64,000 nt of DNA from an uncultured Vampirovibrio sp. (GTDB lineage Bacteria > Cyanobacteriota > Vampirovibrionia > Gastranaerophilales > Gastranaerophilaceae): contig CAJTNR010000005.1 of the NCBI GenBank assembly GCA_910577635.1, forward strand, positions 27,502 to 91,501, read 5' to 3'. Position 1 is the first letter of the stretch; every line of letters starts with the position of its first letter. Shown here piece after piece: positions 8,978 to 19,600 of this stretch. The position numbers and the translations under genes were made by a program. Under the pieces are notes generated by a model. The model worked only from the letters and a program-made list of their open reading frames with translations, was not told the origin of the DNA and searched no databases.

Positions 8978-11900
8978 ATGCTTAGAAGAAATATTATAAT
9001 TTCTATTGCTAAAAATACATTGATAGTGCTTTTTTCGCTATTTATACTTTTAGCTGCATCTGTATCGTTTATAAAGAACAAATATTCTTATTCTTTAATT
9101 GAAAATAATTTGAGTGATTTTTTAGGATTAAAAATTGAGTTAATTAATCCTAAAACTACTTTTGATACTCATTTTAGTATTGTATCTAAAATTAATACAA
9201 TTAATATTTATAATTATAATAAAACTAAAAAATTCATATCAATTGAAAATCTTGATGTTAACTTTAAACCTCTTGATTTGCTTTTTAATAAAGCAAACTT
9301 TAAATCCTTGAGCGCAGAAAAAATTACTCTTAATATTAAAAGAGATAAAGAAGGAAAAATTGATTTTTATGAATCTGTTAAAAAAAGAGATTTTTCAAAA
9401 TTCAAAAACGATAAGCTGAAAATTACCAGGTTGGAATCAAGAATTGAATCACTTGATTTAAACTTTATTGATGAATTTACCACCAATGCAAATTTTCGTA
9501 TTTTGGTTAATAATAGCGATATTTATATTTCAAAAAAATATAAAACTTTATCAATTAATCAAACAGGACTTATTGAAACAACACTTAATAATCAAAAACA
9601 AACCTCTAATCTTATTGTTAATATTCAATCAAGATATCCTTTTAATAGTTTTAGTTCGGATGATCTGGACTTAGATATTAACTTATCTAACTTTAACTTG
9701 TATATATTATCTGATGCTTTTAGAAACTATGTTTCAAAAGATGCAGATTCACTTAAGGGCTGTCTTGATTTAAAAATTAAAACTAATAATGACTCCAATA
9801 TACACAATCAGGAACTTATAGCTGATGTATCGAATTTGGGAATTGTATTAAAAGATAAAAAACTTATTGTTCCTTATAAAGAAAAAATTAGCGCAAAAAT
9901 GCTCTTTGGTGCTCATAAGGATGCTTTATCAATTTCGTCTTTTAAACTTGCATCTAACAACCTTTTGCTAAATGCCAGTGGAAAAATTATCAAACCTTTG
10001 TCTAAAAATCCTTCTCTTGAATTGGAAACAGAAATCAGCAATACCCAGCTTAATAACTTTTTGTACTTACTTCCCGACAATTTAATTTACTATAGACCAG
10101 GGGGTATTTCAGCACTTAAAAAGGCTGATTTTTACGCAATGCTTGAAGGAAAGATAAATTTAAAATATTCTCCTTTGAACGTTACAGGAAACTTAAAAGC
10201 TTCAAATGTTCATATTCCTTCTGCTCCTAAACCTTTCAGGCAAAATGATGTTAATGTTGTTTTTATGAAAGATAAAATGAGGCTATATACAAGAGTCTAT
10301 ACTCCAGATGATCAGTATGTCACAATTGATGGAATTTCTAATCTTGATGATTCTTTGTATGGTAAGTATTCGGTTAAATCGACGCCAAAAATTAATTTAG
10401 CATATGCTCAAATTTATCTTGTTCCAATACAGCAAATAATCGGTTTTAACCTTGGACCCTTGCCTATAATGAAAGTTGCAGGATATGGAAATATTGATAT
10501 TAAAACCCAGGGAACAATTGAGGATGCTCAAATATTCGGCAATTTTAAAGCTTATGATGCAAGCGCACAAATGGAGGGTTTAGATGCTAAGCTGACCAAA
10601 GGAAAATGTGAGTTAATATTTGACAACAGGAATTTAATTTTTAGAGAAATTAAAGGAAAAATCGGCACTGCTGATTTTCTATTAACCGGTAATGGCAATA
10701 CAAAAGGCGATGTCAACTTAAACAATAAAATTAATAATATTACAACCAGTGAGCTTGTAAATATTCTAAACAATAGTTCAATAGGTGCTCCTTATAAAAA
10801 AGTCACAAAGAATATAGCAGCACTATCTGGTTTAGCTGAAGTGGATATTAATCTTAAAGGTACAATTAAGAACTACGAGGATAAAAACTTTATTAACGAC
10901 TTATTTCCTTCAGGCGCAATAAAACTTAAGAATAATAAGGTGGTTCTTAATAATAAACTCGGAGTATCAAAAATCAATGCTATATTAAACTTTGGAAAAA
11001 CACAGAAGGGAATTGTTGAGTTTTTTGTTAATAATTCTCAATTCAATCTTGATTTTTATTCTAAGGATTCTCTGGATAAAATTATCGATAACAAAGAATT
11101 TGTGCTTAAAACAAATGTATTTTCTAATAGAATTGCTTTTAATGATCTGATTAAGGAATTGAGAAAGTATAGTGCGCTTAATAAAAAAGAAGAATTATTC
11201 TTATCTTATTTATCGAATTTTAACTTTTATTCTAAAATCAGCTTAAAATCAGAATTTAGCACTACTTTAGATAAAGTTAATTTTGCAACAATGAAAAATG
11301 ATGGATATATTGAAGGAATTAACAGCGAGAATAATAAAAATATTAAATTCAACTCAGGAATTATAAGAATAGTTGATAACAGGCTGATTTTTGATAATTT
11401 TAATGTCGGTTTTTATCAAGGATATTTTAAAATTAAAGGAATTGTAAATAATTTTTTGACTCATCCTCTGGGGGATTTAACTATTAATCTCGATAACATT
11501 AACTTAGATAAGATTAATACCATTATTCCTACGGTTAATCCTGTATCTTCTGGATTAAAGACAGGAAAAATTGTATTTAGGAATGACTCAATAAAACTTG
11601 AAGGTTTTAGTTTTAACTACAACACAATGCCTGTTTATCTTAATGCTAAAGTAAAGAATTTATACAGTGCAAAAATCCTGGAAGCTGATTTTTCGACTAT
11701 TCTTAATGAAACTACAGCCGATAATATTATCAATCCTTATCTAACCTATCCTGTAAAAATTAAGGGCGAAGTACCGCTAAAAGGAACTTTTAAAGGTAAC
11801 AGCGACGATTATTCAATTAGTTTTCATACCGATATTCCAATTGAATCTGATATTCAATTTGGAGGTGCAAATATTAACGATGGAATTTTTAGAAGACAAA

Positions 11901-13351
11901 TTGAAGGAAGAATTGATGTTAAGGGAAATATTGCAACAATTGATAATTTAAAATTAATTAAGTTTATAAAAAATCAGAATAATAGAATCAATCCTATTGA
12001 TGCTCTTAAAGTCAGCGGACGGGTAATTCAAAAACAAGGAGATATCTACTATGATAACTTCAAGGTTGCAACACAGGTTCCGATTAATGTTCGGATGTTG
12101 AATCTTGTTTTTAAAAAATCTCTGTTAAAACAAGGAAACTTTGAATGCAGCCTCAATATAAACGGCAATCTTAAAAACCCTCGAGTTGTAGGAAAAGCCG
12201 AATTGAGCGATTTAGATATTCCTCTTTATGATACACAAATTAATAATATTAAAGTAAACCTCACCAACAGCTATATTGATGGTGAAATATTTGCCAAGAA
12301 TAAACGAAGCGATTTAAAAGTTTTAATAAAAGCGATTAATAGACTGATTCCTCCTTATACAATCGAGAAGGTGGGTATAAATTCTAATAATTTAAACATT
12401 AATGATATAATCATGAGTCTTCCTGATTCTAAGGTTAAAAGCGATATTGAAACAAAACAGCCAATACAAATCAAACCTAATGATGTGATAATTAAAGACG
12501 GATTCTTTAAGTTCAATGAAGTTGAGTGGGATAAAATTAAAGCTCAGAATCTAAATGGTTATTTTAATTATAAGAATGAAATTTTTAATTTTAAAAATTC
12601 TTCAGTTGATATTGCCAAAGGAAGAATCAGCGCCGGCGGAAAATATAATCCGGCTTTGACAAAACTTGAGATTAATGCTGATATGGATAATTGTGATGCT
12701 AATTTATTATCAACAGAGTTTCTGAATCTTCCTAACCATATCTTCGGTAAAATGAATGGTTCAATTAATCTTAGTGCTAAAGGACTTAATACTCCAGATG
12801 GGATTAAGAATATAAACTCAAAAGTTAATTTTTCAATTAATAATGGAAAAATGCCAAAACTAGGCTCGCTTGAATATCTTTTAAGGGCGGGTAATCTGAT
12901 TAAAAATGGAATTGTCGGATTTTCTCTCAATAATCTTATACAAATCCTGACTCCTTATAAAACAGGAGAGTTTGAACAAATAAAAGGCAGTTTTGCTCTT
13001 GAAAAAGGAGAAGTGAATAATCTTGAAATATTCTCCAAAGGTAAAAATTTGAGTTTATATTTAAATGGCAGCTACAGCATTCTTGATAATTTAGCTGATA
13101 TTCAAATTTATGGGAAACTGTCCCAGAGCATTTCTAATGCGCTTGGTGCAATCGGTAATGCTTCAATAAGGCAGTTTATTGATGCAATAAGTGCTAAAAA
13201 AGATAAGAATATTAAAGATGAACAGCTCGCAAAGAATCTTGCTAAAATTCCTTCAATTGAAATTGAAAATCCTTCTCCCCGCTACTTTAGAGTAAAAGTT
13301 CTGGGTGATATTAATAAAGAAAACTATATTAAAAGTTTCAGGTGGGAATAA
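8978..13351 (+). CDS. Giant AsmA-family (AsmA/TamB-like) envelope protein, second paralogue
   Basis: The protein has about 1457 residues, with one N-terminal membrane segment directly after MLRRNIIISIAKN. It has a very long repetitive beta-strand body and a C-terminal AsmA-like module homologous to that of the gene at 1493-4786 (EYLLRAGN, SLYLNGSYSIL, GAIGNASI, final SFRW). It is divergent from the Ton cluster, so the two giant paralogues flank it. I prefer the ATG at 8978, because TATAAT (8966-8971) ends 6 nt before it and the membrane helix then lies at the usual position; an ATG at 8930 would add 16 residues. Known relatives anchor in the inner membrane and span the periplasm in lipid transport. 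That role is inferred here. Confidence 0.75.
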   Translation: MLRRNIIISIAKNTLIVLFSLFILLAASVSFIKNKYSYSLIENNLSDFLGLKIELINPKTTFDTHFSIVSKINTINIYNYNKTKKFISIENLDVNFKPLDLLFNKANFKSLSAEKITLNIKRDKEGKIDFYESVKKRDFSKFKNDKLKITRLESRIESLDLNFIDEFTTNANFRILVNNSDIYISKKYKTLSINQTGLIETTLNNQKQTSNLIVNIQSRYPFNSFSSDDLDLDINLSNFNLYILSDAFRNYVSKDADSLKGCLDLKIKTNNDSNIHNQELIADVSNLGIVLKDKKLIVPYKEKISAKMLFGAHKDALSISSFKLASNNLLLNASGKIIKPLSKNPSLELETEISNTQLNNFLYLLPDNLIYYRPGGISALKKADFYAMLEGKINLKYSPLNVTGNLKASNVHIPSAPKPFRQNDVNVVFMKDKMRLYTRVYTPDDQYVTIDGISNLDDSLYGKYSVKSTPKINLAYAQIYLVPIQQIIGFNLGPLPIMKVAGYGNIDIKTQGTIEDAQIFGNFKAYDASAQMEGLDAKLTKGKCELIFDNRNLIFREIKGKIGTADFLLTGNGNTKGDVNLNNKINNITTSELVNILNNSSIGAPYKKVTKNIAALSGLAEVDINLKGTIKNYEDKNFINDLFPSGAIKLKNNKVVLNNKLGVSKINAILNFGKTQKGIVEFFVNNSQFNLDFYSKDSLDKIIDNKEFVLKTNVFSNRIAFNDLIKELRKYSALNKKEELFLSYLSNFNFYSKISLKSEFSTTLDKVNFATMKNDGYIEGINSENNKNIKFNSGIIRIVDNRLIFDNFNVGFYQGYFKIKGIVNNFLTHPLGDLTINLDNINLDKINTIIPTVNPVSSGLKTGKIVFRNDSIKLEGFSFNYNTMPVYLNAKVKNLYSAKILEADFSTILNETTADNIINPYLTYPVKIKGEVPLKGTFKGNSDDYSISFHTDIPIESDIQFGGANINDGIFRRQIEGRIDVKGNIATIDNLKLIKFIKNQNNRINPIDALKVSGRVIQKQGDIYYDNFKVATQVPINVRMLNLVFKKSLLKQGNFECSLNINGNLKNPRVVGKAELSDLDIPLYDTQINNIKVNLTNSYIDGEIFAKNKRSDLKVLIKAINRLIPPYTIEKVGINSNNLNINDIIMSLPDSKVKSDIETKQPIQIKPNDVIIKDGFFKFNEVEWDKIKAQNLNGYFNYKNEIFNFKNSSVDIAKGRISAGGKYNPALTKLEINADMDNCDANLLSTEFLNLPNHIFGKMNGSINLSAKGLNTPDGIKNINSKVNFSINNGKMPKLGSLEYLLRAGNLIKNGIVGFSLNNLIQILTPYKTGEFEQIKGSFALEKGEVNNLEIFSKGKNLSLYLNGSYSILDNLADIQIYGKLSQSISNALGAIGNASIRQFIDAISAKKDKNIKDEQLAKNLAKIPSIEIENPSPRYFRVKVLGDINKENYIKSFRWE

Positions 13352-13373
13352 AATATAAAAAAATAATTAAGAA

Positions 13374-13404
13374 GTTGTAATTTTTTTAATTTTCGCATTA
13401 ATAT
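13374..13404 (+). promoter_or_regulatory. Possible promoter of dnaJ
   Basis: TTGTAA (13374-13379) and TAATAT (13399-13404) are 19 nt apart, and the -10 ends 6 nt before the ATG. The long spacer weakens the call. Confidence 0.35.
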
Positions 13405-13410
13405 AGTAAT

Positions 13411-14466
13411 ATGAAATATAAAGATTATTATGAAATATTAGGAATTCAAAGAAACGCATCTCAGCAAGAGGTTAAATCTGCTTATAGAAAACTGGCAAGG
13501 AAATTTCATCCGGATGTTAATAAATCATCAGATGCTCAAACTAAGTTTAAAGATATCAATGAAGCTTATGAAGTCTTAGGGGACGAGGCTAAAAGAAAAC
13601 GTTATGACCAATTGGGCTCTTCCTGGTCTCAAGGGGCAGATTTTACTCCGCCGCCTGGGTTTGAAGGGTTTAATTTTTCAAACTTTTCTAATTTCTCTTC
13701 GTCCGGTTCTTCTCAAGGTGGTTTTTCTGACTTTTTCTCTGCAATATTCGGGGATATTCTAAATCAGCAAGCGCAAAATCCAAGAGGCGGTTATTCTTCT
13801 TTTGGAGGATTCCAAGACGCGTTTTCCAGAGGATATAAAAACAATAATCAAAAAGCCAGAAGTTCTCAAGCAAAAGAAAAAAAAGATGAATCTTTGGATA
13901 TAATTCAGAATGTTATTCTTGATGTTAATGACTTGATTAATTGCCCGAATAAAACAGTAACTGTTAGCGCTTATCAAAAATGTCAGGCTTGTAATGGTTC
14001 TAAGAGCGGTTTCTGCTCTAATTGCTTTGGGACAGGGCTAGAAAAAGTAAGTAAAAATTTGACTTTCAAAGTTCCAAAATTCACGAAAGATGGCCAAAAA
14101 ATCCGTCTTAAGGGTGAAGGAAAAAGAAACGAATATGGTCAGGCTGGTGATGTTTACTTAATTGTTAAAGTTAGTGATAAAAACTATGAAATAAAGGATT
14201 TTAACTTAATTAAAGATATCGAACTTCTGCCTTATGAAGCGGTTCTGGGCTGTGAAAAAGAAATTGAGACTCCAGGCGGAAAAGTTAAGCTGAAAATACC
14301 AAAATTAACAACAACAGGAAAAAAACTTAGACTTAAGGGTCTGGGATTAAGCAAAAAAGACAATACAAAAGGTGATTTTGAAGCAAGAATTAAAATTACT
14401 CTAAAAAAAGAATTGTCAAGTGAAGCTATTCAGTTATATGAAAAACTCAAAAAAATTAATTCATAA
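13411..14466 (+). CDS. dnaJ: DnaJ-type co-chaperone with a reduced zinc finger
   Basis: The 351-residue Hsp40 has an N-terminal J domain (about 3-68) with the HPD triad in KFHPDVNK, which stimulates DnaK ATPase. A Gly/Phe/Ser-rich linker (about 75-150) follows, then a substrate-binding region whose zinc module keeps only two Cys motifs (CQACNGSKSG and CSNCFGTG, about 190-208) instead of the usual four CxxCxGxG repeats. Two beta-barrel C-terminal domains complete it. This is intermediate between class A DnaJ and class B CbpA. One four-Cys zinc site could still form. The gene stands alone, without dnaK or grpE, and has no Shine-Dalgarno. Confidence 0.88.
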   Translation: MKYKDYYEILGIQRNASQQEVKSAYRKLARKFHPDVNKSSDAQTKFKDINEAYEVLGDEAKRKRYDQLGSSWSQGADFTPPPGFEGFNFSNFSNFSSSGSSQGGFSDFFSAIFGDILNQQAQNPRGGYSSFGGFQDAFSRGYKNNNQKARSSQAKEKKDESLDIIQNVILDVNDLINCPNKTVTVSAYQKCQACNGSKSGFCSNCFGTGLEKVSKNLTFKVPKFTKDGQKIRLKGEGKRNEYGQAGDVYLIVKVSDKNYEIKDFNLIKDIELLPYEAVLGCEKEIETPGGKVKLKIPKLTTTGKKLRLKGLGLSKKDNTKGDFEARIKITLKKELSSEAIQLYEKLKKINS

Positions 14467-14531
14467 ATCCTTCTAATTAATACTTTATTTTTATTATACT
14501 TTTGTCTATTATTAAAAGAGCGGATAAGTTT

Positions 14532-14537
14532 TATAAT
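14532..14537 (+). promoter_or_regulatory. -10 box upstream of the VKOR-DsbA gene
   Basis: A perfect TATAAT lies 44 nt before the ATG at 14582, with no good -35. An AAGGAG ribosome site sits at the proper distance before the start codon. Confidence 0.35.
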
Positions 14538-14581
14538 ATAAATACTTAAGTCGACTGTCTAATAGTAAGGAGTTAGTAAAA

Positions 14582-15790
14582 ATGGAAAGTAATAATTTTA
14601 AATTTACCAAACTTCAATTCTGGATTATTCTAATCCTCGTTCTAATAGGAATAGGGTTGTGTGTTGAACTTTCGGTAATTTTTTGGAAAGCCAATTTTTT
14701 AGAAGCTTATATTCCAAGCTTTTGTACGGTTTCTGAGTTAATCGATTGCGATGGTGTAGCAAAAACAAATTATAGCGTATCAATGGGTGTGCCTAATGCA
14801 CTCTGGGGTTTGATTCTATATCTTGTTATATTTATGCTTCTATTTGTTGATAGAATTCAATCTAAGTTTAAAAATACAATATTTGATGTCTTTGAAAATC
14901 CAAAAAGCTACATTGCAACTTTAGGGTTATTGTCTTTTGGGATTTCAATGATTCTTGCTTTTATTTCGATTTTTAAGATTCACAAAATTTGTGCTCTGTG
15001 TTTTTGCACCTACTTTGTTGATTTATTTATAGCTTTAGCTGCTAAACAAAAAGGATTTTTTGTTGAAGATATAAAAACAACAATTAAAGACTTTATTAAG
15101 GGCGCTAAAAAGTATTTTGTGCTGTTTATTATAGTACTTATAGCTTTTGTTTCAACTTTGGTTTATTTGGATAGGAGTCTTGTTTTTTCTCCTAAACTAA
15201 AAAAAGAAAGAGCTCAAAAAGAGTTCTATGCAAATAAGAATAAATATGCTATTAAAACTAACACTCTAGGACACGAGAATGCTCCTGTTGTTGTTAATGT
15301 TTACAGTGACTTTAACTGCCCTTTCTGTAAAGTTGTTAATATAATGCTTCATAAGGCGGCTAAAGAAGAAAAAATTGAAGTAAGAGAAATTAACTTCCCG
15401 CTTGATACAAGCTGTAATACAAAAATCGGCATGACTTTAGGAGGTCATGAAAATTCTTGTTTAGCTTCAAGATATGCTCTTGCTGCTAAAAAACAGGACA
15501 AATTCTGGGGTGTTGCTAATATCCTTTTTTATAATAATTTCCAAAATGAAGAAGAACTTATTGCTCAGCTAAAAAGCTCTCATTTGGGATTGGACATAGA
15601 TAAGCTCAAAAGTGATGCTAACAGTCCTATTGTTATAGAAGAGCTTAATCAGGATATTGAAAAAACTTATAGCAAAGGAATCTTGGGTACCCCTGCAATT
15701 GAAATTAATGATGTTCTCTACTTTGGTGCAATGCCATATGAAGAATTAATTGAAAAAATACAACTTGCACAAAAAAGAGCACAGAACTAA
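14582..15790 (+). CDS. VKOR-DsbA fusion: disulfide bond-forming enzyme
   Basis: The 402-residue inner-membrane protein joins two redox modules. The N-terminal vitamin K epoxide reductase domain (about 1-150, four membrane segments) has a loop Cys pair around FCTVSELIDC and the quinone-proximal CALC active site (about 140). A fifth membrane segment (about 178-198) leads to a periplasmic DsbA/thioredoxin-like domain with NCPFCK (about 244-249) and the cis-proline loop GTPA (about 366). It would oxidise cysteines of exported proteins and pass electrons to quinone, doing DsbA and DsbB work in one chain. VKOR fusions are characteristic of cyanobacteria and some other lineages. The end runs into the translation start region of queH. 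Confidence 0.92.
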   Translation: MESNNFKFTKLQFWIILILVLIGIGLCVELSVIFWKANFLEAYIPSFCTVSELIDCDGVAKTNYSVSMGVPNALWGLILYLVIFMLLFVDRIQSKFKNTIFDVFENPKSYIATLGLLSFGISMILAFISIFKIHKICALCFCTYFVDLFIALAAKQKGFFVEDIKTTIKDFIKGAKKYFVLFIIVLIAFVSTLVYLDRSLVFSPKLKKERAQKEFYANKNKYAIKTNTLGHENAPVVVNVYSDFNCPFCKVVNIMLHKAAKEEKIEVREINFPLDTSCNTKIGMTLGGHENSCLASRYALAAKKQDKFWGVANILFYNNFQNEEELIAQLKSSHLGLDIDKLKSDANSPIVIEELNQDIEKTYSKGILGTPAIEINDVLYFGAMPYEELIEKIQLAQKRAQN

Positions 15791-15800
15791 AGAAGAAGAT

Positions 15801-16343
15801 ATGAAAAAGATAATACTACAGGCTTGCTGCGCTCCCTGCGCTTGTTATCCAATTAAAAAATTGCTTAATGATAACTATTTGCCTGTAGTGTTTTTTTATA
15901 ATCCTAATATTTTTCCTTATAAAGAGTATTTAATCAGGAAAAACGAGCTTGAGAATTATTGTGCTAAGTTAAATATTGATTTTTTTTATGATCAATATGA
16001 TATCAAAAAATTCTATCTTGAAACTAAAGGATTAGAACACGAGGGTGAAAAAGGCGCAAGATGTCTGGTTTGTTTTAAACTGAGACTTTTAAAAACAGCT
16101 CTTTATGCAAAAAAGAATAATATCAGCTATTTTACTTCGACTCTTAGTGTTTCACCTCATAAAGATTATAATCAAATTTTAACTGCCGGCAGATACGCTC
16201 AAGATCAAACAGGAGTTGAGTTTGTGGAATATAATTTTAAAAAACAGGATGGATTTAAAATTTCACGCTCTATTGCTAAAGAAAATAATATGTATGCTCA
16301 AAGCTATTGCGGGTGTTTATTTTCGATTAGAAATAGGAAGTAA
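15801..16343 (+). CDS. queH: Epoxyqueuosine reductase QueH
   Basis: The 180-residue protein of the QueH (former DUF208) family reduces epoxyqueuosine in tRNA to queuosine, the last step of the pathway. Visible motifs are the N-terminal CCAPC with a further Cys (ACCAPCAC), a mid-protein GARCLVCFKLRL, and a C-terminal YCGCLF. These Cys supply an Fe-S cluster and a metal site. I start at the ATG at 15801, 10 nt after the VKOR-DsbA stop and preceded by AGAAGAAG. An in-frame upstream TTG at 15750 would overlap the previous gene and add residues not seen in the family. QueH replaces the unrelated QueG. tgt, which acts earlier on the same tRNA base, is at 42.6 kb. Confidence 0.9.
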   Translation: MKKIILQACCAPCACYPIKKLLNDNYLPVVFFYNPNIFPYKEYLIRKNELENYCAKLNIDFFYDQYDIKKFYLETKGLEHEGEKGARCLVCFKLRLLKTALYAKKNNISYFTSTLSVSPHKDYNQILTAGRYAQDQTGVEFVEYNFKKQDGFKISRSIAKENNMYAQSYCGCLFSIRNRK

Positions 16344-16463
16344 AATTATTTTTTTAAACATAAAACATTCATATAAAAATATGATTTAAATCAATGCGCC
16401 TACACATTTTACACGATTTTTTGAAAATTTCAAGGTTTTGTAAAATTTTATTAAGCTAAAATC

Positions 16464-16491
16464 TTGACCCCAACCTTTTACAGCGTATAAT
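16464..16491 (+). promoter_or_regulatory. Sigma70-type promoter of the rpoB-rpoC1-rpoC2 operon
   Basis: TTGACC (16464-16469), a 16-nt spacer and a perfect TATAAT (16486-16491) lie upstream of rpoB. Transcription would begin near 16498 and give an untranslated leader of about 130 nt. I see nothing else in the 283-bp gap after queH except AT-rich sequence and a weak GCAA/TTGC hairpin near 16520-16536. Confidence 0.75.
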
Positions 16492-16626
16492 TGATAAAGT
16501 TCGATAAAATGTTGCATTATGGCAAAAAATTGCTTTTAAAAAAAGTAAAACCTATAAAACCGAATAAGTAAGCCCTTTTGCACTGTTTTAATAATAATTG
16601 TAATTACTATATATTGAGGTATTTAA

Positions 16627-19600
16627 ATGACGACAACAAAAAAAGCAAGCCGAGTTACTCCACAAGGGATTCCCGGTACACGCCTTACTGATTTACCTGA
16701 TTTGATTGAAGTTCAGAAAAAATCATTTGAGCAGTTTTTAAAAGAAGGATTAAAAGAAGAATTACTTTCCTTTAGCCCTATCAAGGACTATACAGGAAGA
16801 TTAGAACTTCACTTCCTGCCTAACTATACCTTCGATAAACCTAAATATACTATTGAAGAAGCTAGAATCCATGATGCAACTTATGCAAAACAACTTCGTG
16901 TTATGATGCGTTTAGTTAACCGTGATTCTGGGGAAATTAAAGAACAAGAAGTTTATATCGGAGATATTCCGACTATGACTGATAAAGGTACTTTTATTGT
17001 TAATGGCGCTGAACGTGTTATCGTATCTCAGATTGTGCGCTCACCTGGAATTTACTACAAAAAAGAAGTTTCCCCAACCGGAAAACGTCTTTATAATGCA
17101 ACTTTAATTCCTAACCGTGGTGCATGGTTAAAAATTGAAACTGATTCCAATGACCTTGTATATGTAAAAATCGATAAAAACAGAAAAATTCTTGCTACAA
17201 CACTGTTAAAAGCTCTTGGAATCACTCCTGTTGAAATGGAATCGTTGTTTACTCATTATGATTTCTTGAAAAAAACATTGGATAAAGATACAGCTCAAAC
17301 TACAGATGAAGCTTTGGTTGAAGTTTATAAAAAATTAAGACCAGGTGATCCTGCTACTCCTGCAGGCGGTCGTTCAATTCTTGAAGCTCGTTTCTTTGAT
17401 GAAAAGAAATATGATATTGGAAAAGTTGGTCGTTATAAACTCAATAAAAAACTTGGTTTAAACTTACCTGAAACTCAAAGAACAATTACAATTCAAGATA
17501 TCGTAGCAGGTATTGAATACCTTATTAATTTAACATATGATGAAGGAACTCTGGATGATATTGACCATTTAGGCAATCGTCGTATAAGATCAGTTGGTGA
17601 ATTGCTTCAAAATCAGTTTAGAGTTGGTTTATCAAGAATAGAGCGTATTGTTAAGGAAAGAATGACTCTGCAGGATTCAGAGACTCTTACTCCTTTGAAT
17701 CTATTGAATACAAAACCTCTTGTTGCAAGTTTGAAAGAATTTTTTGGATCATCCCAATTGTCCCAGTTTATGGATCAAACTAATCCCTTAGCAGAACTTA
17801 CTCACAAACGCCGTATTTCAGCTCTTGGACCCGGCGGTCTGATGAGAGAAAGAGCAGGTTTTGCTGTTCGTGATATCCATCCTTCTCATTATGGTCGTTT
17901 GTGTCCTGTTGAAACTCCGGAAGGACCTAATGCAGGTTTGATTAACTCACTTGCAACACATGCTCGTGTTAATGATTATGGTTTTATTGAAACTCCGTTT
18001 TTTGTTGTTAAAGACGGTAAAGTTACAGACGAAGTTCATTACTTAACTGCAGACGAGGATGAAAACTATCGTGTAGCACCTGCTGATATTGAGCTTACAA
18101 AGGATAGAACAATTAAAGATTCATATGTTCCTGTAAGATATCGTTCAGAATTCACAATGGGCGAATCAATCAAAGTTGACTATGTTGGTGTTTCTCCTAT
18201 TCAAATTATTTCAGTTGCAACATCTTTAATTCCTTTTATTGAACACGATGATGCTAACCGTGCTCTAATGGGTTCTAACATGCAGCGTCAAGCAGTTCCT
18301 TTGCTGGTTACACAAAGACCTGTTGTAGGAACCGGTTTAGAAGCCCGTGTTGCAAAAGATTCAGGAATGGTTTTAGTTTCAACTGTTGATGGTATTGTAG
18401 TTAAAGTAATGGGTGAGGAAATTCACGTTAAAGACAAAGAAGGAAACGTTCATCAATACCAGCTTTTAAAATATGTTAGATCTAACCAGGATACCTGTAT
18501 TAACCAAAGACCAATAGTTAAAGAAGGAGATAGTGTTAATAAAGGGGATGTTATAGCTGATGGTGCTTCAACTAATATGGGCGAGTTGTCCTTAGGGAAA
18601 AACGTGTTAGTTGCTTATATGCCCTGGGAAGGATATAACTATGAAGATGCTATCTTACTATCTGAAAGATGCGTTTATGATGATGTATTTACTTCCTTGC
18701 ATATTGAAAAACTTGAAATTGATGCTAGACAAACAAAACTGGGACCTGAAGAAATTACTAGAGAAATTCCTAATGTTTCTGAAGATTCTATTCGTCACTT
18801 AGACGAGCGCGGAATTGTAAGAATTGGTGCCCGTGTTTATGCTGATGATGTTCTGGTTGGAAAAATTACTCCTAAAGGAGAAAGTGAACATCCGCCGGAA
18901 GAAAAATTATTAAGAGCGATATTTGCTGAAAAAGCCCGCGATGTTAAAGATAATTCTCTTCGTGTTCCTCACGGAGAAGGCGGTCGCGTAGTTGACGTTA
19001 AGGTATTTGATAGAGAAAAAGGGGACGAACTTCCACCTGGAGCAAATACTGTAATTAGAGTTTATATTGCTCAAAAACGTAAAGTTTCAGTTGGTGATAA
19101 ACTCTCAGGACGTCATGGTAATAAAGGTATTGTTTCAAGAATATTACCTAAAGAAGACATGCCGTTTTTACCTGATGGAACTCCTGTTGATATAGTCTTG
19201 AATCCTCTTGGTGTACCTTCTCGTATGAACGTTGGTCAAACTTATGAACATTTACTCGGTTTAGCTTCATATTTAACCGGAAATCACTATGAATCTCCTT
19301 TGTTTGATGAAATGTACGGAGCTAACCAATCAGAAACAAATACCAAGGCTGAATTGTTAAAAGGTATTAGGGATAAAGGAATTGATTGGGTTCGAGAAGA
19401 CGGTAAAGTTACTCTTTATGATGGTCGTACAGGCGAACCTTTTGATGAACCTATTGCGGTTGGAATTTCTTATATCCTAAAACTTGTTCACTTGGTTGAT
19501 GATAAAATCCATGCCCGTTCAACAGGTCCTTATTCACTTGTTACCCAGCAGCCTTTGGGTGGTAAAGCCCAATTCGGTGGTCAAAGATTCGGTGAAATGG

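Noticed and set aside
12568..12930. 120-codon minus-strand frame inside the second AsmA-like gene
   Set aside because: Shadow of the real coding strand with no independent support.
16498..16626. Riboswitch or L10-type leader before rpoB
   Set aside because: The leader is AT-rich with only a 4-bp hairpin; no recognisable aptamer or ribosomal protein site.
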